From Cristatella mucedo (Eukaryota > Bryozoa > Phylactolaemata > Cristatellidae): DNA of 64,000 nucleotides. Below are positions 10,801 to 22,556 of the stretch, in pieces; the first letter of the stretch is position 1, and every line of letters begins with the position of its first letter. Both the position numbers and the translations under genes were made by a program. The notes under the pieces were generated by a model. That model was not told the DNA's origin and searched no databases. It saw only the letters and a program-made list of their open reading frames with translations. Location of the stretch: assembly GCA_009760855.2 (NCBI GenBank), contig WPIO01000232.1, forward strand, positions 1 through 64,000, in the 5' to 3' direction.

Positions 10801-11854
10801 TCTTGGTGCCGACTGCCGAGTGCAAACCTGCAAGGTTACTTCCCTTTACGTAGGGATTGGCTTCATCGGCAGGTTTCTCTTAGGAATCGTGCCTTTATTA
10901 GAGAGCATGCCGTCTGATCCATTTTCTATTGTTCTACAGCTAAAGTGCATTACAGTTTTCAAAGTGAAAATTCCTTTAAACTTGCCTTACAAAAAGCAGA
11001 GATCATCCCCAGCATTACCCACGTTGTGTTTCCTACAATTCATCCCGCCGTCCTTCTCTTTCCAACTCACACGTTGGAAAATGCGTCCATCTTTTTTTTT
11101 AAGAATACTTAGCTTACTACTGTCATTGATCTCTTTGCTTATCTTGCAATTATGCATCTGTTATCGTTTCCAGCTTTAACCTTGAGTTACTATATATCTC
11201 ACATAACAGCTTCTATCATAATCAGAAAACTACAGTCTCCGCAATCGGCATTCTCTCACGACGATGTATATGCAGGCATTATTAGCTTTGACCTGAAAGC
11301 TTTGAATGTCGCCCCCCTATTGCAAATGTTTGGGGCTTATTTATACTTTGCCCAATCTTCTTAAAAACTTTCATCTTTATTCAGATATATCTGGCGTTTT
11401 GATTGTGAAAATATTGAATTGTTTGTACGAACTGACCGGCATGGAATTATCTGACACTAATACTTTGGTAAGCTTTCTTTTGATATTACTGGAAGTGGTC
11501 AGCCATTTTACCTGTCAGAAATTGTCTGGGTCAACGGTTACCATCTTTAAATATATTTCACTTTAATTTTTGTATAAAAGAAATTCTCTTGCCAGAATCA
11601 GTAACTCGATAAACTTATTTTGTTTTCGCTCCTTTATTGTAACCTGAGGAACACAAGCCTTTAGTAGTAATTTGATATTTTTTCAGCGACCAGTTGTTCA
11701 TCTTCAACATTGCTGAAAGATATAGGCTCATTATAACCCTTACTGCTATTTGTATCCCTGTAATCACAATCTCCCACGGATGAGTTCATATTCCGAGTTC
11801 AACGAAGATTAATTGTTCTGACTCTTATATAAAATTTAACACGTTGCTGCAAAT
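10800..11854. other. Unassigned part of duplicated unit 2
   Basis: Counterpart of 5565-6659. The frames at 10820-11179 and 11306-11566 are not preserved in unit 1, so I do not call them genes. Confidence 0.5.
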
Positions 11855-13830
11855 AATGATGCGATTCAAGACGTAAGAGGTCACAGTCTCAACGAAGACA
11901 ATACTAAAGTGGATTGAAATGATGTGCACAGGGTCAGCTCACTAACAAGGTTTGAGGCAGCATTCACTATGCTATCAAGGGTGAGTTAAAAAGCCACGGA
12001 CTAAATAGATTCAATAAATGCTTGGATAAATATTATGTTTTCAGTTTTCTAAATGTGGTCTAGTAAGGGGGCCTTGTGATGCCAGTAGTAAGAGACACCC
12101 AGTCTGTAGGACCTTAAGAATGTAGGCAAGGTCTTCTGATGAAGCTTCAGCAGTTAACCTAATATCTCTTTTGAGGAGGTACAATAGCTCTAAATTTCGA
12201 ACGATCGAGTGGTTAGTGAAATCAAGCTCAAGAAACAACAACAATCGCTTGGCGTGTGAAGCATCGGCCTGCAAGTGTGGGTAATTGCATCCAGCCGTAG
12301 TACCAGCACATACGAGCACATGAAGGTTGAATCGCAGATATATTACCATGCATCGGTAGATTTTTTTATAACGTAATGGGCGAGAGATATCGTGACGAAG
12401 GTCGTCAGCGAAAACAACACCTAGGTAGCATACGAACTAAAGCCTTCGTGCCTGTTGACCATCAGGTTAGTACAACATATTGGTAAATAGTACTGTGATT
12501 GTAAGCTGGTTATCTGTTTGTAAGCGCCGTTGGGGAGTAAACGTGATCGGCAGGCCAGAGCTAAAGAACAAGGGAACCTACAAGTGGGTGTAAAAATTGA
12601 AGTAGCTGCATTGTTTGACTTGGTGATATTGAATTTCGGTGGGAGGTGATGAGATGCGACTACTGCAATGCTCACCATAAGCAATCCTAGCTGGAGAGTT
12701 TCGCAGCAGCGGTAAGCACCTGAATGGATGGGCCATCGCTCCTGCAAGCAGTGAGATAACAAAGGCGATTATGGATCGCAGAAATGCAGTGGCACATTAG
12801 GAAGTTGTTCTGCTGTCCATTAACGACGTCAAGGAGCTGAGCGTAGGCAGACTTGACTGTTTAGCTGCTGTCGTCCAAAGACAGGTCTTCCTCAGTCATG
12901 GTACCTGTATTTGGTATGGAATAACCAGGGGAAATGCTTTGTGGAGCCGATGTCGAACGTTGGCATTTCCAACTTTCGAATCGCGATTGGTTTACGGGTA
13001 TTGACTAGGCTGGTTTTTTTATCATTCCATTTAAGAAGATTTACTCCTGGTGTGGGAGTATGCCTACAATGCATGTAGGACCACAGTTTGAGATCACAGT
13101 ACTCAACAAGCTTGAGGGATGAAAGTATCAATGCGAATGTAGAACTACGTAGGATCTCGTATATGTGAAAGCACAGAAAGTGCTTTGCAATCGAATCAGT
13201 GTAAGAAGACAAAAACCGTAGAACTAGCAGGATCGAGAACTATGCCCGAATATACCCCAGTTTTCAGAAGTTCCTCGGTTACTCGTTTTTCGTTCAAATC
13301 CATACTTGGGAGTAGTTTAATACTGAGAGATGAACTAAGCCATTACAATGCTGTGCTAGTCCCGCCTAGGCATAAAGAGTGGCTTTAAAGAAGGACTCGG
13401 CTATCTATTCTAAAAAAAGCTGCCGAAAGATAAATAAAAACAGATATACTCTGTCTAGGTCTGCATTGCAAATTAGGTCGTGGTACAGCCAAAGTGGTAT
13501 AGACTCTTTGGAGTTACGAGCTTAAATCCAGATGGGAAGTTAATAGCAATTTTAGATGTTTCAATAGATGATTTCAGCTAGACTGCTTCTACTCACTACA
13601 ATTTTTTTGAAAAAAGAGTTCATGAATAGTGCCCTTAACTTAGATTTTTTGAGATGCACATTAGCATAGCCTAAGGCTAGGGACGAATAATTAATGCTAA
13701 GTATGACGGCAGCAGCAGATAAACGAACAATAAAATCAGGACTGTGACAATAGGGTACAAAGGACTAGTTGCCTTCTTTGATTAGGATAGGAACTTATGG
13801 ATGGACTCATTACTGAAATCAATGATTATA
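11855..13830 (-). mobile_element. LINE B copy in unit 2, heavily decayed
   Basis: This is the antisense LINE B counterpart of 6660-8850, uninterrupted. The junction phrase GACTTGACTGTTTAGCTGCTG at 12851-12871 is the pre-insertion state of the SINE1 site in unit 1. Frames are short and broken. Confidence 0.65.
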
Positions 13831-14254
13831 CACCTAAGGAGGTGCTATATACTGATGGACAATGCTAAACGATGGTGCAGCTAACATTGGGATGGCTCGC
13901 AAGTCTCTTCTATCTTCTGACAAAGGAGCTAGTCAAGTAGTGTTCTAGATCATCATTTCCATGACAGAAAAAAACACATTAGACCTTCAGATCGTCGGAT
14001 TTGTAGGTTGTCTACAGTTTTGACAAATTTAACGAATCTGAATTATAACATTGGAAAAAACCATTCTCACCACATAAAGTAAGTTTAAAAACTCGTGTTC
14101 ATTTTAAGCCTAACCAATTTAAGACTGAAGGGAAGTTGTTTATGATAATGCGGCCTGTTCTGACCCAATAAAGGCTATCAGATGTATGCAGTTAGCATCT
14201 GTGGCCCTTTGGTCAAGTGGTCAAGGTGGTGGTACGGTTAAGGTGCTAGTTCAT
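13831..14254. other. Right end of duplicated unit 2
   Basis: Non-coding and matched to 10273-10660. It ends in a SINE2-like head (GTCAAGTGGTCAAGGTGGT at 14212) that fades into the next repeat. Confidence 0.5.
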
Positions 14255-14660
14255 TCACTTTTGAGAAGGTGCTAGTCCAAAAATTCTTTATCGATCTTGC
14301 CACACTAGGAAGATAAAAATTGTGCAACGAATTCTCCACGAGCCGGGTCTTGGGTTTTTCCTGCAGTGGTAGATCCTTGATTGACCACTGCAAGGGATGA
14401 TGATAACCGTGAAGGCCCTTCAGTCGTTATATAAACGAGGCTGTTTAATCAGGTTAACCAATCAGAAAGTGAGCAAGAAAATATGCTACTTTTCTAGCTA
14501 ACCTGCCCGGGGACTTTCACTGACACTATAACCACTAGTTCTATACAAACAAGCCAGCGTGTCTTCGTTCAAATAAATTCGTTTCATGCACAACCATTTT
14601 CATGTTACAATCCCCATTTAAAATACTCAATGTCGAACTAGTGATCGGAAAAATTCACCT
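14255..14660 (+). mobile_element. SINE3-type repeat, copy 1
   Basis: About 400 bases match 46900-47330 by eye (CTTGATTGACCACTG at 14372 and 47054; CATGCACAACCATTTTCATG at 14585 matches 47268). Its middle contains the SINE1 tail module (CACTGCA, GATAACCGTGAAGGC, ATATAAACGAGGCTG) behind a different head. Confidence 0.6.
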
Positions 14661-15050
14661 TAAATGCTGTCACAAATAGATGCGTTTTTTAAATTTTCTT
14701 TTAATGTAGTCAATCCAGGGGTTCTCGTGATGGAGCTTGATAGTGATTTCCAGGCTTTGGGAGCATACTAACTAAATGCAAGGTCTCCAACGTATTTGAG
14801 GTTTCTACGAGGTATAGATAAGCCCTTTGATTACGAAAAGCACGTTATACGATGTTTACTCTGAAGGGCAATATATCTGATAGTTAGGCTGGATCCAAAG
14901 AATAAAGAGACCAAAAAGTAAGCCACAAAATCTTGAAGTTGATCCGTAGCTTGACTGAGAACCTGTTGATTTCGGTGAGAAGTATTGTGATGCAGCCACT
15001 GTGACTCTCAACTCACGACAGACAAGCCTGGCTGCAGAGGCTTCCATGCA
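14655..15050 (-). mobile_element. LINE B fragment (3' part)
   Basis: The antisense strand encodes the decayed C-terminal reverse-transcriptase region with the family phrases TTTGGGAGCATACTAACTAA and CACGACAGACAAGCC. No active-site region is present. Confidence 0.75.
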
Positions 15051-15745
15051 ATAGGTAGATTAACTAATTTTGTATCGTCATATGTGAGTCAGTAGTAATT
15101 TTTACGAAGTATTAGTGGGAAGCAATCAGGCATGATAGCCAATTTCGTGCTACAAAATTAATTCTTGTTTATATAATTTAGTTGGAGTAAGGGCGATTGC
15201 TATATCTGCTCAGCAGTAATTACATGTGGTAATGTATTCAAAATCACTAAAGCAAATGATATTAGCATATTTTTGCATTTTTCCAAGTAAACTTGGGTCA
15301 CTGTAATGAAAAATTGACTTACTACTGTTCATTTTTACTCCGTTTTTATTCACTTCGAATTAATAATTAAATAGAGAACATGAATGACCTAATAGTCAAG
15401 AGCTTAAATAGTCGAATATGTCGAAGAAATTTCATCATAATATATAACAATACTTCAAAAAATGCTCTCGTCCCGACACATAAGGCACGCACACCTATGT
15501 ATTCTACATTGCAGAATTTTTCCAAAACTCGAAGCCATTGCGAACATACTTATACAGTGAATGGTACACCTAAGACTTTGGTAAAGCTGCCCCTAATGCT
15601 TTTGACCATAGAGCCTAAGAAATTACGTGCCAATGGATATCTAACGGCTTATTGCATCCGTCTTCTAGGTCTTTCGTGTAAGCTGTGACCCAAGCTACGC
15701 TGGCGGCAAGTAACCTTAATCTTGCTATGATCGTGCACACGTATC
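15051..15745. other. No recognised feature
   Basis: AT-rich DNA. A 102-codon frame at 15380-15688 shows no domain, signal peptide or splice context that I recognise, and I do not call it a gene. Confidence 0.5.
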
Positions 15746-15866
15746 GAGCTGGTTTGGTCTAGTGGTTAAGGTGCTCGCCCAGACCAAGGTCGTGGGCTCG
15801 AGCCCTGAGGCATATGTCAAGCGCCTGAATAGAGATTAATTTCTCTTGATGCGCTAAATAAATGAA
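15746..15866 (+). mobile_element. SINE2 copy, best-preserved
   Basis: The A box TGGTCTAGTGG is at 15755-15765 and the B box GGCTCGAGCCC at 15795-15805. The 3' end GCGCC..AGAGA..TCTCT..GCGC (15821-15854) can fold into the same hairpin as the LINE B terminus and is followed by an AT-rich tail. Confidence 0.85.
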
Positions 15867-16449
15867 TAATATTATGATTATATTAGCATCGCTTCGTAAA
15901 TGTAATCTTAGATGTTCCCACTAAGATTCATGAATAATGCATTACCAGAAGAAAAGCACCCTATAGCCGCAGCTTTAGCCGGGCCGCCAGCTTACATGGC
16001 TCTCGTTTGGCAGGAACTGTGAGCTGAGTACCTGCTTGCTTTGTATTCTTAACATTGCCTGGAGCCGCTAGTGCTCCTCCACAAGCTTTGCTGTGAATCT
16101 CCCTAGCTGAGTGGCTATCAGGCTTGTTATAACTCGGAGGGGGGCAACATGAAGCTTGTCTTTTGAACTCCCGCACACGTCAATCCTTCCTTGGACAATA
16201 AAACTTTAGTAGTAATAACCGACCTTATTCCTGAAAATTTTCTCGACCTGCTCCCCTCGACTAACATTCGGATACATTGTTAAAGCGCCCAAGAATTTAA
16301 TATGATGCCACGACTGATTTCTCACTCTTTCATATTCCTCTTATCAATACAAACTGGAGGTGGGGTTGCTAGTAAAATGCACAAAATTTAACTTCAAGCC
16401 ATTTGCAGTACATTCGAAGGGGTCTTTCGAATTGATTGTATTGATTTCG
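15867..16449. other. No recognised feature
   Basis: A 71-codon minus-strand frame at 15961-16176 (Cys/Lys-rich) has no family I know. An ACAATAAAACTTTAG phrase at 16195 resembles a poly(A) signal but no gene was linked to it. Confidence 0.4.
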
Positions 16450-17345
16450 CCTTACTGACGCTGGTCAAAGTCTGTGACTCACCAAATATTAAATCATCTC
16501 GGTTTTCTCCGGTGTCATCCTAATTTTGTGTTCAAGAAATCAATTTTCCTACGTTGTGAGTGAGTTTAGCATTCACTTTGATAACTTATCCGACGCCTTC
16601 AACACTAACCTTCGTGCATCGACTGACTTATGTGCCTTGCCCTGTGGCTTATGTGCCTTGCCCTACTCACATCAAGGGTCACGCATTTAACCATATTCTC
16701 GCATGAAAATGCACTTAGTTATCACCAATTATTTAAAATCCCTCTTTCTGAGCGCATGCAGATCCAATTCCGTCGAAAAGATGTTCCCTCCTCCTTACCC
16801 TCTAAAATCACCTTCGAATGGCTCAACTTCAAGACCCTTAAAATCGATGCTGTCAGTGGCAAAATGTCTGCCTCACCTTTGCTGCATGTTCCCAAGTCCT
16901 ACCATCATGGGTAGACATCTAAAAAAACTAATACTGGCTGATTTGACCGCCTTTTTTTTCATAGCGACAGAACAGAATTCATGGCTATAGCCTCAGGTTG
17001 CAGATTTGATAAAGAGCCACCCACCATCAAATTCGAATCCACGGCATCCGGATCGACGACGTGAAGAGCGACCACTACCAAGTGTGCCATCACGGCTCAC
17101 AACACCAGACTAGCTGACACGCTCAACGAGGAGCTAGCACCTTTGACTAAGGGGACAGTGCACTATTGCCTCTACAGCCCATGGTTTACTGCCGGCAATA
17201 AACTAGCTAGGTTTACCAACCTAAAGCTTGAAAAAGCTTACAAATTATCACGACTTACTGTCCACCAACAGACATGCGAAGACTCCTTTAGGTCGTAGCA
17301 ATCAATCCTAGCAAAGGCCAAATCTAGCTTCAGTGAAAACTTTGT
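16450..17345 (+). pseudogene. LINE endonuclease-to-RT linker remnant, split by a SINE
   Basis: After the SINE1 insertion, 17102-17280 reads an open frame of about 60 codons containing TLNEELAPLTKGTV, SPWFTAGNKLARF and LEKAYKLSRLTVH. This is the characteristic segment between endonuclease and reverse transcriptase in CR1/L2-type LINEs. Upstream of the SINE, 16560-16900 holds weaker matches (FDNLSDAFNTNL). The part before 16900 is an inference. The frame ends at a stop near 17298, and no reverse transcriptase follows in this orientation. Confidence 0.6.
16933..17101 (-). mobile_element. SINE1 copy inserted in a LINE fragment
   Basis: Reverse complement of the family, with GTGAGCCGTGATGGCACACT at the right end and the B-box complement AATTCGAATCC near 17030. 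Confidence 0.8.
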
Positions 17346-17360
17346 TACGAATGAAATAAA

Positions 17361-17504
17361 TAAATATGATTCATTTATATAGCGCCCCAAGAGAACTTAA
17401 TCTCTACTCAGGCGCTTCCCATATGCCTCGGGACTCGAGCCCGCGACCTCAGTAAGACCTTTATCGGGGCCAGCACCTTAACCAGTAGACCAAACCAGCT
17501 CGGC
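17361..17504 (-). mobile_element. SINE2 copy
   Basis: Antisense copy. The left end TATAGCGCCCCAAGAGAAC is the hairpin tail, GGACTCGAGCCC is the B box, and CCAGTAGACCAAACCAGCTC is the head. Confidence 0.85.
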
Positions 17505-17559
17505 TGAATCACAGATGCACATTTAAAAACTGCTAATGCCGATGATTAATCAACTCAAT

Positions 17560-19330
17560 GAATAATAATAATAATTCACTTGATAAAGCACCCTCAGAGA
17601 ACTTAATCTCTCTCTAGGCGCTTTAAATTTGCTGTAAAATGAAATGCAATTGAATGGTAAGTAAAATCATGCTTGAAAAAACAAACGAAATGAATAATAT
17701 GGTTAGGGGTGACATGCACAGGGTCAGCATTCAAATGTGGTTCGTGGCAGCATGCACAGTGTCAGCACGCATAAGCACATAAACGACAAATCACAGGGAC
17801 CCACTAAATGCTGTCCTAAATAGATGTGTTTTTTGGTTCCTTTTAAATGTGGTCAGGTCAGAGGACGTTCTGACGCAACTCGGGAGGGAGTTCCAGGCTT
17901 TGGGAGCATATGAACTAAATGCACGGTCTCCAAAGGATTTAAGGTTTGTATGAGGTATTTCTAGACTGCTGGATTCCGAAAAGTAGGTGGTACGATGCTT
18001 GGCATGATGAGGTAGTATATCTGACAGATACGCTGGAGCCATAGAATGAGGGGATCTAAAAGTGAGCGACAAAACCTTGAAGTCAATCCGTTGCTTGACT
18101 GGTAGCCAGTGCAGGTCGGCGAGAAGTGGAGTAATGTGGCAACTGCGACCCTCACGACAGACAAGCCTAGCTGCAGAGTTTTGCATCAGCTGCAATCGCC
18201 TGATCGCTCATGCTGGTAGGCCAGTAAGCAGTAAGTTGCAGAAGTCGAGACAGGATGTCACGAATGCATGGACCAACTTAGACGTGGTATCTTTATCCAA
18301 ACAAGCCCTAATTTTAGCAATGTTATGTAGCTGAAAATAGGCGGATTTGACTGTGGAGCTGATATGGTCGTCAAACGAGAGGTCGCTTTAGAATATGACA
18401 CCTAGATTTCGAGCTGATTTAACTGGAGATATGCTGGCAGAGCCAATTTTGAGAGTCAGCCTTTCCAATCTCTGGATCACACTTGGTTTGCCCATAACTA
18501 GCAAGTTAGTTTTATCATCGTTAAGTTTTAGAAAATTTGCTGCCATCCATGTGCGGATGTCATCAATGCATGCAGCTAGTGAGTTGAGAGAATTTGAGGT
18601 GCTCGAAGGCTGAGAGGGATCAAAGCAAAGGTACAACTGAGTGTCATCTGCATAGAAGTGAAAGCCTAGATTGTGCTTGGCAATCACATCAGCAAGAGGC
18701 AGAGTATAAACCGTGAAAAGAATCAGACCTAGCGCTGAGCCCTGAGGTACACCATATTTCAGAGGTACTTCAGATGATCTTTGTCCATTCACGTCAATAC
18801 TCTGGAGTCTCTCACTGAAATATGACCTGAACCACTGCAGAGCAGTGCCAGTGATGCCCAGGCGAGATGAGAGGCGCTCTAGAAGAACTTTGTGATCGAT
18901 GGTATCAAAAGCAGACGAAAGATCAAGCAAAACAAGCAGAGACACTCTACCCATGTCTGCATTCCTAAGTAGGTCGTTGTATATCCGAAGCAATGCTGAC
19001 TCTGTGGAGTGATTAGCTCTAAAGCCAGACTGGAACTTACTAGCAAGGTGTGAGGTTTCGATATACGAGTTCAGCTGGTCTGCCACGACCCGTTCCAGTG
19101 TCTTTGATAGGAATGGTAGAAGGGAGACTGGGCGGTAGTTGCGTAAGTTCTCTTGGTCTAGTGTAGCTTTCTTGAGAAGTGGCCTGACTACAGCTTTTTT
19201 GAAAGGTGCTGGGACCTGACCTGAGGCTAATGACATATTAATTATGTTAGTTATGCATGGCAGCAGCAGATCAATGCAACGTAGGAGCAGGACAGTGGGA
19301 ATAGGGTCCAGAGGACTTGTTGTCTTCTTT
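17560..19330 (-). mobile_element. LINE B copy, longest and least damaged
   Basis: An AATAATAATAATAAT tail at 17563 (the antisense of an ATT-type 3' tail) and the hairpin terminus mark the 3' end. The reverse-transcriptase frame runs to about 19330, where the copy is 5'-truncated. The endonuclease is absent. This serves as the reference copy for the family in this report. Confidence 0.88.
17791..19236 (-). pseudogene. LINE B reverse transcriptase, nearly intact
   Basis: One frame runs 482 codons from 19236 to 17791 with only two stops (about 18385 and 18218). Domains in order are fingers ([49 protein letters not shown]), palm motif A ([16 protein letters not shown]), RT4/5 ([17 protein letters not shown]), the catalytic [12 protein letters not shown] box near residue 195, and [16 protein letters not shown]. 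The C-terminal module LADLHWLPVKQRIDFKVLSL ends in HLFRTAFSGSL. All catalytic residues are present. Few lesions suggest recent activity relative to the other copies. Confidence 0.85.
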
Positions 19331-19442
19331 GATTGAGATACTTTAGGACTAGATCACTAGTAACCTGCTTAAATGAATCAACCGCTCACAGGCTCACGGC
19401 CTCCTTACCTGATAATCCGTGTGATGTTCTAAAAAAATAATA

Positions 19443-19610
19443 GCTTATTTAATGGCCTCTTTTTGTATAGCGACAGAAGATCCTTTAAGGCTATCACCAC
19501 AGTTGGCTGTGGCAATAAAGGATCGCCCAACACAGGATTCGAACCCACGACCTTGAGGCCAATGTCGTGAAAAGCAACCACCCCACCTAGTGAGCCATTA
19601 GGGCTCACCA
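19443..19610 (-). mobile_element. SINE1 copy
   Basis: Antisense. The right end is TGAGCCATTAGGGCTCACC, the B-box complement GGATTCGAACCC lies at 19540, and the TTTTTGTATAGCGACAGA tail is at 19461. Confidence 0.85.
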
Positions 19611-19924
19611 ATTTAGCTGATCGCTTCTCGTTCCTTTAGCTGATCGCTTCTTTTTCCGAAAAGCAGTCCAGATCGGGGAGTCTGTCTGTGCGATAGCAGC
19701 ATCCCCTGGAATGCTGTCCCACGTTTCCTTTCAGCATCTTAATGTCTACATTCAAGCCGACCACTAGTGACCTCGTCCGAAAACTTATTTTTGAATGAAA
19801 CAAGACGACTAGTCCGTTTGGTCCCTATTCCTACTGTTCTACTCTTACGCTGCATTGATATGCAGCTGTCTTGCATAACTAACATTTTTATTATGTCATT
19901 AGCCCCAGGTCTTGACCCTGCACC
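19611..19924. other. No recognised feature
   Basis: The short imperfect duplication TTAGCTGATCGCTTCT occurs at 19613 and 19636. Otherwise nothing is recognised. Confidence 0.4.
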
Positions 19925-20525
19925 TTTCAAAAAGCTTTAGTCTGGACACTAACCCAGAAAGCGAAGCTAGACCAAGATAACTTGAGCAACTTCTAGAGCT
20001 ACTTCACCCTACCAGTCTCCCTTTTACCATTTCTATGAAAGACACAGGAAAGAGTTGTGGCAGACCAACAGAACTCCTATATTGCAACTTCCAACCTTGC
20101 TAGTAAGTTTCAGTCTGGCCTTAGGGCTAAGCAGTCCACAGCTTCAGCATTGCTTTGAGTGTAAAACAACCTACTTAGTGATGCAGATATTGGTAGACTA
20201 TATGTGCTTGTTTTGCTCAATCTTTCGGCAGCTTTTGATTCTGTCGATCACCAAGTCAATCTTGATTGCCACTCATCACACCTGGGCATCAGTGGCACTA
20301 TGATGAAATGGTTCAGGTTTTATATCAATGGGAGATTCTGGAGCATTGATGTAACTAGACGAATATCTCCAATGAACCTTTGAAATATGGGGTACCTCAG
20401 GACTCCAAAACTGGCTTGGTTCCTTTGACGGTTTATAATCTCCCTCTTACAAACACGATTGCCATGCACAATCAAGGCTTTAACTTCTTTGCTGTGGACA
20501 TTCTGTACTATGTTTGCTTAGATAG

Positions 20526-21440
20526 CTTCCAGACTTTTGGCAGGTGATGCTATTGTGCGACCTTCACCACGTGCTCATAATGTAGTTGTCGTGTTCGACA
20601 GCTGCCTCAATTTCAAAAGCTTCATTCAGAAGACTGCCTCTACAGCTAGCCATCACATCCGATCCCTATCCAAGATTAAAAGCTGTCTCCCACAGTGGCT
20701 TGTAAAAAATTTAACTAGCTCTTTAGTACTGTCTCGGCTTGATTATCGTAATTCCCTTTTGGCTGGGCTACCAAAGTAAGCTATTATGCCACTACAGCGG
20801 ACTATGAATATGGTTGCAAGGCTGGTCTTCAAGTCCACGCGGTTTGAGTACGTGTCACCTTTGCTGGAAGAGCTAGGATGGTTGCCGGTTGAGCACAGGA
20901 TACAGAGCAAAGTTCTTACGCTGACCCACAAGGCCCGCTAAGGCTTGGCTCCTTCGTACCTAGCTGAACAGCTGCATCAGTTTCAGCCTGTTCGCCCCCT
21001 CAGGTCCGGTGAGGACAATAAATTAGCTGTCCTATTTATCAGCTTAAAGAGAGTTGGCGACAGAAGCTTTAGCTCTGCAGGTCCTAGACTGTGGAGCTCG
21101 CTTCCACAATTCTTACGCAACGACAATGACTCTCCAACTGCCGACTATGGCACATCTTTTTCAGCGGTCCTGAACTGCTACTTCGATGCTACTCACTACC
21201 TCAACTGCTCTCCTAACTCTGCTATGCTTCCCAATTTCTCTTTGTTGCGTGAGACGAAGTCTGTTGGCTACCAAATGCGTACCGAAAGCGGCTTAGGCTG
21301 TGAGTGTGCTATACAAAACTCTCCGGCGTAACACCCACATGGTCTTTATGACTTTGTGGAGTTACTGACGGAGATACATTACATTACATTACATTACATT
21401 ACATTACATTACATTACATTACATTACATTACATTACATC
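20526..21440 (+). mobile_element. LINE A copy nested in LINE B
   Basis: 5'-truncated. It begins near DAIVRPSPRAHN and runs through the C-terminal module (WLPVEHRIQSKVLTLTHKA) to the 3' untranslated region. It carries the same stop after LLAGLPK (20777-20779) as the copy at 9491-9493. The 3' terminus can form a hairpin at 21321-21373 and is followed by a long pentamer tail. Confidence 0.88.
21374..21439 (+). repeat. (ACATT)n tail of LINE A
   Basis: About 13 tandem ACATT/TACAT units lie directly behind the LINE A 3' hairpin. Shorter versions follow the other LINE A ends at 24580 and 46640. Confidence 0.95.
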
Positions 21441-22556
21441 ACGTTGAACTCGCCCAACTTCCTTGCTACATTTCTTGATTACATCTGAAAATGGATTACA
21501 GAAAATTGTCTTAAATTGAATGGTGAGAAAACTCGGAAATTGGAAAGGTTATTGCTCAAAATCGGCTCGGCCAGCATATCTCATGTGAAATCTTAACAAA
21601 TTATATGCCTCCTGTTCCTATGTTACTTCTCGTTGACGACTACACGAGCTCTACAGGCAATTCTGCCTACTTTTGTCTTTAACAAATTGCAAAAATTCGA
21701 GCTTTTTCAGTCATGGATATTACACATCAATTGATTCATCCATTAATTATATCTCGTCTTGAATGATGTAACTCTCTGCTTGCTGGCTTACCTGCATGTG
21801 CAATTAGGAGCTTGCTGCTGTTGCAAAACTCTTCAGGTAGACTTCTTCGTCGTGAGCGTCGCAGTTTCCAAATCTCACTACTTCTCGCTCATCTGCACTC
21901 GCTACCAGTTAAGCAACGGTTTGGCTTCGAGGTTTTTTGCTAACCTTTGCGTACCTTCACACTCTAGCTCCAGCCTAGCTTTAGGATCCACCACCTACTA
22001 CTCGCTTTTCGAAATTTTGCTGTTTACCTTTACCTAGTTTACCTTACTTCGTACAAACGTCAAATGCTTCGGAGAACGTGCCTTTATTTGATCTTCTCCC
22101 AAAGCCTTGAACTCACTCCCAACTTCCGTCAAGACATCGCCTGAATTGACTTAACAAAAAAAATTAAAACGTGCCTACTTACGATAGCTTTTAGTGGGTC
22201 CCTTCGATTGGTTCTTAATGTGCTTATTCGAGCTGACACTGTGCGTGCTGTCACTAACCACACTTGCATGCTGATCCTGTGCATGTTTCGACAAACCATT
22301 TTATACTAGACGCTTATCAAACGTGATGCAACTTACAGTTCGTCCGTGTCCGTGTGTGCAGCTAATATGAAGCGCTAAGAAAGAGTTCTGAGTTCTCCGA
22401 GAGCGCTTTTTCATGTGCATCTTCTGTTTTAATATTTAATTTTACAAATTTTGACCCTCAATTGTTTTTTGGCGTCTCAAATTTATTTTTAATTTTTTAA
22501 TAACGTTTAATATGCTTGTAGAGAAACCATGTAGTATTGAGGGAAAACAAGAATAG

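Larger units (their letters stand above)
5524..14250 (+). repeat. Head-to-tail duplication of a ~3.5 kb unit
   Basis: Unit 1 (5524-10795) and unit 2 (10752-14250) are colinear over nearly their whole length. Pairs of matching landmarks are 5570/10800, 5750/10975, 6010/11220, 6660/11825, 7250/12400, 8040/13010, 8830/13790 and 10620/14170. Each unit starts with a SINE2 tail and contains a 1.1 kb unassigned part, a decayed antisense LINE B and a right end. Unit 1 additionally holds a SINE1 (7716-7890) and a LINE A (8880-10272), both absent from unit 2. Confidence 0.8.
19925..22420 (+). mobile_element. LINE B copy interrupted by LINE A
   Basis: The left part, 19925-20525, is the decayed LINE B reverse transcriptase (LSKTLERVV-like, NLSAAFDSVDHQV, LKYGVPQ) and stops just after the degraded active-site box. 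The right part, 21441-22420, resumes in the following region ([13 protein letters not shown]) and runs to the LINE B 3' end near 22410 (GCGCTAAGAAAGAG, GAGAGCGCTTT). The two parts are adjacent sections of one element. Confidence 0.75.

Noticed and set aside
15380-15688. 102-codon plus-strand frame
   Set aside because: No domain, no splice sites, biased composition, surrounded by repeats.
21374-21439. CRISPR-like or satellite array
   Set aside because: It is a simple pentamer tail directly attached to a LINE 3' end. There are no spacers.
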